This document shows positions 7,801-13,794 of a stretch of DNA of 20,683 bases, piece after piece. Position 1 is the first letter of the stretch. Each line of letters begins with the position of its first letter. The notes beneath the pieces were generated by a model. The model did not search any database. It had not been told where the DNA came from and was given only the letters and a program-made list of their open reading frames with translations. Both the position numbers and the translations under genes were made by a program. This DNA is from a virus, in IMG/VR virus record IMGVR_UViG_3300024262_000311, positions 1-20,683 of that record; one strand, 5' to 3'.

Positions 7801-9079
7801 ATTGGTAAGTTATTCCGGGATTGCCTATAGCTCCCACGCCTAAAGTGAGTGTTCCGCCTTGAGCGATTACTTGACCTTGTGGTTGTGTCAAAATAATAGG
7901 GCTAAAAGGTTCCGCTCCCCTACAAGTAGCGGGGCCTCTATCGACATTGAGTCTGCGTTCTCTCTTCTTAGCTGAGGCAAGCCTGCGTCGATATTCTTTG
8001 AAAGCTGCTGAAGCGGGTTGCGCTTTTGTCCCTGCTTCCTCTACATACCCGTAAATCTGAACTAGGACAAAGTAGGAAATAGCTTTAGCGGCTGTTTCAT
8101 TGAAAACTACTGTATCCCCGTCTGAGTAATCTAGTTTAGTACCTTCCCAAGTGATCTCTAATTCTACCACATCCCCAAGTAATTGAGGATATACTAGGAA
8201 CTTAGAACCTCTCGGGTCAAAGGTTATAACAGGTTCACAGTTACAGGAATTACAGATAACTTGATCTTTTAAGTTCCAAGGGACGAACCGTACTTGGCAA
8301 CCACAAATATCCTCAAGTCCGGGATATCTTAAAGTAGCCGTGAGGGGTACCGCTCCTTCTGGTAAAGTTCCCTCAGAGGCGTTCCCTACAGGGAACATGT
8401 CAGAAGCGACGTATAGATTAGAATTTTCTAATCGGTATTCGGGTATAAAGTGTTGCAGGTCAAGGAGTCCTTGTCGGATCTGTTGGTCGATAAATACATC
8501 AAAACCTTCAATATCAAGTAGGGATTTTTCAATCTGTTCATCCATCCACTCGCCGAGGGCTTTAATATCCTGCTTCCCTTCTTCGATCATAGCATCGACG
8601 TAATCGATCGTATTCTGACGGTCTTTATCGACTGGGAGGTAAACTCTTACCTTGTTACGTAAGTCAATATCCGAAAGGGCTGTTTCATACCCAACAAGGC
8701 GAAAACGATCTTTTTCATAAGAAGACCGTACAACCATTGCAAGTTCTTGATTCTGCTCTATTTCTGAAAGAATATTAGACTTAACAAATTTAGAGATTGT
8801 GGAAATAAACAAGGACTCTGAGTGGGCGTCAGATAGAAAATCCTTTACTTGGGTTTGTACGTCAGAAAGACTCAATGAAGTTTTATACCCCACCAAGTCG
8901 TTTCTCGCACTGTCGTAACTCCCTTTGTGGGAGCCATAGGAAGTAAGATCTCTTAGGAATTCTCGGGAATAGTTAGCTCGTACAAAGGTGGCTACGGTGC
9001 GGATCAACTGATCGTCGGTCCGGTCTTTGCCTCCTGTTGCGTTGTCTTTTACTAATTCCTTGAACTCCAAATAGGTCAT
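7787..9079 (-). CDS. Connector/adaptor-like virion protein ending in half an Ig domain
   Basis: 430 residues. Residues about 27-82 and 92-148 look like an internal duplication: both have T...FV(R/K)(A/S)N early and LVGY(K/E)T(A/S)LS near the end. Residues about 155-215 are helical. Residues 250-295 contain a cysteine cluster, C259-x-C261 ... C276-x2-C279-x-C281, a possible metal site. Residues 300-380 (DTVVFNETAAKAISYFVLVQ...YRRRLASAKKRERR) resemble the helical tail of head-tail connector or adaptor proteins. From residue 393 (SPIILTQPQGQVIAQGG...ITYQWFKV) the protein is the first half of an Ig domain (strands A to C), cut by TAA; the rest is in the next gene. AAAGGA five bases before the ATG is a fair Shine-Dalgarno. 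The head-tail adaptor role is inferred from position and fold style; no family is recognised with certainty. Confidence 0.7.
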   Translation of the reverse strand: MTYLEFKELVKDNATGGKDRTDDQLIRTVATFVRANYSREFLRDLTSYGSHKGSYDSARNDLVGYKTSLSLSDVQTQVKDFLSDAHSESLFISTISKFVKSNILSEIEQNQELAMVVRSSYEKDRFRLVGYETALSDIDLRNKVRVYLPVDKDRQNTIDYVDAMIEEGKQDIKALGEWMDEQIEKSLLDIEGFDVFIDQQIRQGLLDLQHFIPEYRLENSNLYVASDMFPVGNASEGTLPEGAVPLTATLRYPGLEDICGCQVRFVPWNLKDQVICNSCNCEPVITFDPRGSKFLVYPQLLGDVVELEITWEGTKLDYSDGDTVVFNETAAKAISYFVLVQIYGYVEEAGTKAQPASAAFKEYRRRLASAKKRERRLNVDRGPATCRGAEPFSPIILTQPQGQVIAQGGTLTLGVGAIGNPGITYQWFKV

Positions 9080-9080
9080 T

Positions 9081-9668
9081 TTAATCCTTTAAGTATGCGA
9101 CCCAAGCGTCGACGTTGTGTCCTTTTTTAGGGTCTCTCTTAGGAGCTCCCTCCTCTTTTGCAAGGTCTTTAAGCTTGTCCTCCGATTCTCCTGTGAACTC
9201 TGCGAGTTGTCGGTAAGATGTAGCAAATTCTGAAACAGCTTCTGAAGCTTCTTCTCCGATATCCTCCGAAAGAGCTGATACCTCGCTAAGTTCTTCCTTC
9301 GTGAAAAGACTTTCTTTTTCTTCACCATCTTCCTGTCCCACATGTTCTACAACCGGAGCCTCTTGAGGAGGACCCGCTAGAATAACTTGTTGGAGATTTG
9401 TTGGCTGCTCCAAGGTTGTTAGAGAGGAGTGTAAGGGCTTTTTTTTTCCGACCATCTGATTGTATTCGGCTTTATCAATTTCCGTAATTCCAGATTTAGG
9501 ATTAGAGATAATAGGTTTCAAAGCCTCTATAATCTCTGCATCGTCAGTTGAAAATACTCCTAGATACATCCCAGCGGATACGGAGCAAAGTTCAAAGTTA
9601 ATAGTAGTCCCTTGGGAGAGATTTACAGGGTGTTTAGCCCTCTCAGTCAAATAGTATTTAGTTATCAT
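9081..9668 (-). CDS. Unrecognised acidic protein downstream of the decoration gene
   Basis: 195 residues from ATG at 9668; a TTG directly before it also keeps the frame but is a poorer start. Residues 1-75 look like a compact domain (YYLTERAKHPVNLSQG, SVSAGMYLGVFSTDDAEI, KSGITEIDKAEY). Residues 75-165 are acidic, Glu/Ser-rich and helical, probably flexible. The end (KRDPKKGHNVDAWVAYLKD) is basic then amphipathic. No family recognised. Its place between a capsid-decoration-like gene and a connector-like gene, and its size, fit a head-completion or minor head protein, but that is only contextual. It starts just after a terminator-like hairpin, with an A/T-rich leader and no Shine-Dalgarno. Its stop is one base before the next ATG (TAAAATG), so it is coupled to the connector gene. 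Confidence 0.7.
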   Translation of the reverse strand: MITKYYLTERAKHPVNLSQGTTINFELCSVSAGMYLGVFSTDDAEIIEALKPIISNPKSGITEIDKAEYNQMVGKKKPLHSSLTTLEQPTNLQQVILAGPPQEAPVVEHVGQEDGEEKESLFTKEELSEVSALSEDIGEEASEAVSEFATSYRQLAEFTGESEDKLKDLAKEEGAPKRDPKKGHNVDAWVAYLKD

Positions 9669-9679
9669 CAATAATATAA

Positions 9680-9717
9680 AGTAAAGAACCCTCGGACTTT
9701 GTCAAGCACGAGGGTTC
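9680..9717 (-). terminator. Terminator-like hairpin after the decoration gene
   Basis: On the minus strand GAACCCTCG (9717-9709) and CGAGGGTTC (9694-9686) form a perfect 9-bp stem with a 14-base loop, followed by the T-rich tract TTTACTTTATATT. It lies 28 bases after the decoration gene's stop. The T-tract is interrupted, so termination may be partial. A TTGACA in the loop looks like a -35 box, but there is no -10 at a normal spacing. Confidence 0.6.
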
Positions 9718-9745
9718 GAAGGTTTGTATTTTTACACGTTATACA

Positions 9746-10345
9746 CTACACGGGAATGTCGGTAAACTGCTCAACTTCCAAAACTCCTTCGAAGATTGTA
9801 TCGGCTGCCGCAGGGGTAGCCTTAACCTCTAGTGTTTTGAGAGTGTCGTTCGCAGTTACAGTTACTGTGTAAGCAGCGTCTTCAAACTTGACAGCGTCGT
9901 TAGTTCCTACAATGGATGTAGAAGTTAAGTCAGCTGCAACAAGTCGGTAGATAGCGTCACCATTACCTCCAGAGATTGTAATAACATCTCCGGGCTCATA
10001 GCCAACCCCACCAGCGTTGACGGTAAAACTTGTAATCACTCCACCAGAAGTAGTCGTATCGACCGTAAGGCCTGTTCCACTCCCACCAGTAGTAGCTACA
10101 GCTGTGTTATTTGAATAACCTGAACCTCCGTTAGAAGGAGCGATCCCAGAGCCGGCTACGGCAGCGGGAGCGTTCTTAATAACACCAGAGATAAAGTGTA
10201 ACCCGTTTTCCTCAGTTGTAACGTCTTTGATTCTAAGCTTGACCTTGAAGTACAACATTTGACCAAAAGGGATAGCTTTTGAAGCAATAACTTCAGCCGC
10301 TCCCCCGCCAGTCAATGTGACTTTTGGTATCTTGAAATTTTTCAT
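9746..10345 (-). CDS. Capsid decoration / head-fibre-like small virion protein with Gly-rich insert
   Basis: 199 residues. The two ends look like one small beta-rich domain: residues 1-62 (KIPKVTLTGGGAAEVIASKA...LHFISGVIK) and 140-199 (DAVKFEDAAYTVTVTAND ... EVEQFTDIPV). Between them, residues about 66-136 form a separate Gly/Ser/Thr-rich module with GSGYSNN, GGSGTGLTV, GGVGYEPGDVITISGG. This GSGY...GDxxxxxGG style of beta repeat recurs in phage fibres and decoration proteins. It is the first gene after the major capsid gene and is bracketed by terminators, as expected for an abundant capsid accessory protein that binds the outer shell. The decoration role is inferred from position and composition. 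It ends in TAG. Confidence 0.65.
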   Translation of the reverse strand: MKNFKIPKVTLTGGGAAEVIASKAIPFGQMLYFKVKLRIKDVTTEENGLHFISGVIKNAPAAVAGSGIAPSNGGSGYSNNTAVATTGGSGTGLTVDTTTSGGVITSFTVNAGGVGYEPGDVITISGGNGDAIYRLVAADLTSTSIVGTNDAVKFEDAAYTVTVTANDTLKTLEVKATPAAADTIFEGVLEVEQFTDIPV

Positions 10346-10360
10346 ACTTATAAATTTTCC

Positions 10361-10397
10361 TTAAATAAAAAGGAAGGCGAGGAGTTTAACCCTCGCC
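10361..10397 (-). terminator. Intrinsic terminator after the major capsid gene
   Basis: On the minus strand GGCGAGG (10397-10391) pairs with CCTCGCC (10382-10376) as a perfect G+C-rich 7-bp stem, extendable by a G-T pair, with an 8-base loop. It is followed by TTCCTTTTTATTT. It begins about 10 bases after the capsid stop codon, a classic position for an intrinsic terminator, and would limit read-through into the decoration gene so that the capsid protein is made in excess. Confidence 0.8.
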
Positions 10398-10406
10398 CCC
10401 GTTAGG

Positions 10407-12098
10407 TTAAGAAGTTGCAGCGCAATCCTCGTAAGTATACACTGGGCACTCGTCTGAGAAATTCTCAAGAATGAAGTGACGTTTAGTGTCTCCGAGTATC
10501 GGAGTCATCTTAGTGGATTCCATCTCTGTGTGAGTGATGTTCGCTTCGATGATACATTTGAAGTCTGGATCAGACTCAATGTCAGGAGTGTGGCTCTTAC
10601 GGCTATTAACACCAGCTACACCCATAGACAAATCGCTCCAGTCAACGGCCACTAACATATTACCACGAGAAGCAAGGTTCCCTGTGAAATGTGATTTGTG
10701 ATCTGCGAAGAAAGGATCTACGATTACATTCAACATGATCTGTGCTTCATCCAACTCGTAAGAGTTAACATTCCACATAGTTTGTTGACCGAAGGTGATC
10801 TTCTGTCCAAGGTTAGCGTTACGAGTCAAGTCCATGCCGTAACGTTTCTTGTAGTAATCATTGAAGAGAGTCTTCAAACGATTAGCTGTAGACTTGTCAG
10901 TCATGATATCGATACTGTCTACGGAACCTCCATCAACTTCACGGTAACGCTTCAAGCTGTATAGTTGTTCTTCAAGATAGTTGATGTCAAGTTTTTGACC
11001 GAGGTTGTCAACAAGACGGTTACATCCACGTAACTGCTCACGTACACCGATTGCGTTTGACTTATATTCAATCAAACCGTTGTTCCCACGAGGGTCTCTT
11101 ACCTGAGGCAAGTTCTTGTAGTCTTCAACTGTTTGGTGTTCGTCAATCTGCTGACCGTACCAGAACGTGTTCATCATCTTACGCTGATACAAAGCATACA
11201 TACGCTTGTTCTGCTCAGACATTGGGAGTTCTTTGAAACGCTCAAGGTATGGATTTACTTGACCAGCGAAAATACGCTTCAAGAAATCTTCATACAAATC
11301 GTCGTAACAACGAGTGTAACGCATTGTCTGAGGCCAGAAAGCAATAAGACGCTTGCTGAGATCAGAAGGCTGATTGTAGCACCAAGACTCATAGTCTGAT
11401 ACTGAGTTAGCTCCCATTTGAACAACCCCAGCTTGTGCTTGGTAAGGAAGTCTTTCAGCAGCTGTCATACTAGCCCACTTAGCGTCAGTAACGTTAGGAG
11501 CAAGGATAATGTCTGCCTTTTCAATACCACCAGCGTTCGCATTAACGGAAGTAATTACCTTGTAATAAGGTTCTGTTACAGTTCCAGAAGCTGAGAGATT
11601 AAGAACAACAACGTACTCACCCGGAAGAGCATAACGCTCGAGGTTTGAAATCGTAGAAGTCCAAGGAGAAGCAGAAGCTTTAATGGTAATTTTCCAAGCA
11701 CCGATTGGGTGGTAAACTCCATTAACAGTAGTTCCTGCGTCTGGGTCAACGACACCAGCTTCGATCTGAAAAGCATTTGCATTAACAAGATCCTCTTGCT
11801 CTCTCAAGATATAAGGGAGGAAAAATGATTTGTTAGGACCGAGGTTCTGCTTGCTGATCTCGCCCTTAACGTTGGAGATACGTGACATCATAAGATCCCA
11901 CATAGAATTCTCACGAACACCACTCATACGAGCCATGGTTGTTTGACGGTACAAGAAGAATTCCATGAAAGCTGTATCTTTCAATTCCTCCATCTTGGCG
12001 GGGGTTAACCCTGTAATGTCCGCTTTCGTAAGAGATCCGTCACAAGAGTTTGAGACGTCTATGATACGGGGACCGCATTGACTGAATATATCTGACAT
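10407..12098 (-). CDS. Major capsid protein (HK97-fold type, inferred)
   Basis: 563 residues. It is identified by position (directly after an acidic scaffold and large portal gene), size, an intergenic leader of its own and a strong terminator behind it. The N-terminal 80 residues are helical (KMEELKDTAFMEFFLYRQTT), resembling an N-arm. Residues about 100-250 are beta-rich with ITIKAS, EYVVVLNL and YYKVITSV strands. Residues 260-400 are strongly helical and charged (spine-helix-like). The C-terminal part has alternating strands such as GKLA-type loops and ILGDTKRHFILENFS. No single diagnostic motif exists for this fold at sequence level, so the assignment rests on context. The protein starts MSDIF, the same five residues as the ejection-type protein. 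There is no Shine-Dalgarno before the ATG; the leader is A-rich (AACACTAAAATT). Confidence 0.75.
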   Translation of the reverse strand: MSDIFSQCGPRIIDVSNSCDGSLTKADITGLTPAKMEELKDTAFMEFFLYRQTTMARMSGVRENSMWDLMMSRISNVKGEISKQNLGPNKSFFLPYILREQEDLVNANAFQIEAGVVDPDAGTTVNGVYHPIGAWKITIKASASPWTSTISNLERYALPGEYVVVLNLSASGTVTEPYYKVITSVNANAGGIEKADIILAPNVTDAKWASMTAAERLPYQAQAGVVQMGANSVSDYESWCYNQPSDLSKRLIAFWPQTMRYTRCYDDLYEDFLKRIFAGQVNPYLERFKELPMSEQNKRMYALYQRKMMNTFWYGQQIDEHQTVEDYKNLPQVRDPRGNNGLIEYKSNAIGVREQLRGCNRLVDNLGQKLDINYLEEQLYSLKRYREVDGGSVDSIDIMTDKSTANRLKTLFNDYYKKRYGMDLTRNANLGQKITFGQQTMWNVNSYELDEAQIMLNVIVDPFFADHKSHFTGNLASRGNMLVAVDWSDLSMGVAGVNSRKSHTPDIESDPDFKCIIEANITHTEMESTKMTPILGDTKRHFILENFSDECPVYTYEDCAATS

Positions 12099-12223
12099 AA
12101 TTTTAGTGTTTCATATTTTGTTTTTAGATAAGTTAATTCTATAACAAGTTAAGCCTCTAAAAAGTATTTTGCAAGCTGTTTCTTATTAGAGACTTAAAAA
12201 ATTAACGTGTTAGGTTATCCTTG
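12099..12223 (-). promoter_or_regulatory. Leader of the capsid gene with long hairpin and palindrome-like motif
   Basis: This 125-base gap is the longest in the window. On the minus strand TTAAGTCTCTAA (12197-12186) pairs with TTAGAGGCTTAA (12160-12149) as a 12-bp stem with one U-G wobble and a 25-base loop. There is no T-run after it, so it looks like an mRNA leader or processing/stability structure rather than a terminator. Immediately after the stem is TAACTTGTTA (12151-12142), which also occurs just before the HNH-like gene (1405-1396). The remaining leader to the ATG is A-rich. A promoter for the capsid gene could lie here, but no consensus pair with correct spacing was found. Confidence 0.45.
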
Positions 12224-13783
12224 TTAAACGTCGTCGGGAAACTCTGGATCCAACATAGCGTCATACAAAGAGTTACCTGTCGGTTTATTCTTAGACACTT
12301 GGTTCCCGGGCTCTCTAGAAGGACGTTTAGACTTAGGCTTTATGTCCTCATCAGATTCTTTAGTTTTTGGTTTTTCCTTAGCATTTGCCCCTCTAAGTAT
12401 CCTATCAATCTCTGCATCTGATAAACCTCGGGACTTTAAAGAGCGAGTAAGCATAGTTTCTTGTGAAGAAACCTCGTCTTTAATCCCGTTTTCAATACGT
12501 ATTTTCATGTCAACCGCAAGGAGTTCTAACAGGTCTTGATCTGAGAAAGTCCAGTGTTTCGCTTGCTCTTCTCTGGATAGAGAAAAGAACTTCTCTCTAG
12601 GCATAAAGAACTTGTCACCCTGCTTCAAAACCTTCTCTCCTTCGGGGTGTGCTACCATGTCTTTCCCGAACTGAATAATCTTGTTACTGAGTTCTGCTTG
12701 AACTGGATTGTCCTTATCATACTCAGCAAGACCTAGACGCAACTCCATAAGAGACTTGCCCATTTCTTGAGTTTTCTGAAATTCTCTTCCTGCCACAGCG
12801 GTTTCTATAGGTAGTGATTCTGCTACTTTTTTAACACCCTCGTCGTCAAACCCGTTCTCTTGGTAAGCCTTTTTCAAACTGTCCGGTAGATAGTCCACTA
12901 AGTTGCTAACGTATTTTTGAACGGTTTTTTCCAACTTAGGTTTGTTCTCAGAATCCCGGATCTTGTCCTTGAGGGGTTTATACTTTTCCTCGATGTTTTT
13001 CTCAGCTCTTTTGGTAGCCTGATCGATCAAGTAATCCTGACCCAGCATCTGGAATTCTTCGGGATCTACTTTGGGTTTATGCTGGGATACCCAATCTTCA
13101 AAGTCTGGGTTATCAGAAAGAGGGGTATCTGGATCCTCGGCTAATAATTCTTTGGCCTTAGCCTTCAACCCCTTCAGATATTCAAGATGTTTTGCGGCTC
13201 TACCTTTGTAGGCTGGATCTTTAGACTCTGCGTGTTTCCAGACGTCGAGAGATTGTTTTTCGGAAAGTGTCAACGTAGATATAAACTCGGCATCCTCTTT
13301 TGAAACTTCCTCCTCGGCTTGGGTTTTCTCTTTAGAATCAAAACCCTCGAAGTCGGGTTTAAAATCATCGTCGGTAAAAGCTTCTTTAATGGAAGGTTTT
13401 CTATCAACGACTTCCTCGTCAGCCTCATCAGACTCATCGTCAGAGACCTTGGTGGAATTATCCTCCTTGTTCTTTTTATCCTTCTTTTCCTTAGAAGTTT
13501 TGTCTTTCGGAGTGTCGGCTTCCTCATCAACCTCTTCGGGAGGATTAGAGTCTAGATTCTTATTGCCCTCAATACGACGTAGGGTTTCAGCAACACTCCG
13601 CCCTTTGTGGCTAAATACAGAAAGTTCCTCTTCTTCTTGGTCAATACCTAAAAGTCTAGCCTCTTCAGGGCTGTACCTTTTCGTAGGTGGTTCTGGAGTG
13701 TCTAACATAAAAGACATATCAACCGGGTTGATATATTCTTCGTTCTCTACCTCTTCGTTTTCAGTCTCTTGGGTTTTGCTCAT
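12224..13783 (-). CDS. Capsid scaffold protein (inferred)
   Basis: 519 residues, very rich in Glu, Asp, Lys and Ser with almost no aromatic core in the first 170 residues. These carry low-complexity acidic stretches (KDKTSKEKKDKKNKEDNS, VSDDESDEADEEVVD). Residues about 180-400 are predicted largely helical (LEYLKGLKAKAKELLAED, DQATKRAEKNIEEKYK). The C-terminus is basic then acidic (KPKSKRPSREPGN ... MLDPEFPDDV), the usual site for coat-protein binding in scaffolds. Position between portal and major capsid, length and charge are those of a phage scaffold that guides procapsid assembly and is later removed. No protease motif (Ser-His-Asp set) was noticed. Starts 11 bases after the portal stop with no clear Shine-Dalgarno. 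Confidence 0.7.
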   Translation of the reverse strand: MSKTQETENEEVENEEYINPVDMSFMLDTPEPPTKRYSPEEARLLGIDQEEEELSVFSHKGRSVAETLRRIEGNKNLDSNPPEEVDEEADTPKDKTSKEKKDKKNKEDNSTKVSDDESDEADEEVVDRKPSIKEAFTDDDFKPDFEGFDSKEKTQAEEEVSKEDAEFISTLTLSEKQSLDVWKHAESKDPAYKGRAAKHLEYLKGLKAKAKELLAEDPDTPLSDNPDFEDWVSQHKPKVDPEEFQMLGQDYLIDQATKRAEKNIEEKYKPLKDKIRDSENKPKLEKTVQKYVSNLVDYLPDSLKKAYQENGFDDEGVKKVAESLPIETAVAGREFQKTQEMGKSLMELRLGLAEYDKDNPVQAELSNKIIQFGKDMVAHPEGEKVLKQGDKFFMPREKFFSLSREEQAKHWTFSDQDLLELLAVDMKIRIENGIKDEVSSQETMLTRSLKSRGLSDAEIDRILRGANAKEKPKTKESDEDIKPKSKRPSREPGNQVSKNKPTGNSLYDAMLDPEFPDDV

Positions 13784-13794
13784 AATGTATGTTG

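Noticed and set aside
9669-9671. TTG start for the 195-residue acidic protein
   Set aside because: An ATG follows immediately and is the more likely start.
9698-9704. TTGACA in the hairpin loop as a -35 promoter box
   Set aside because: The best -10 (TATATT) is 21 bases away, too far, and the sequence is explained by the terminator-like hairpin.
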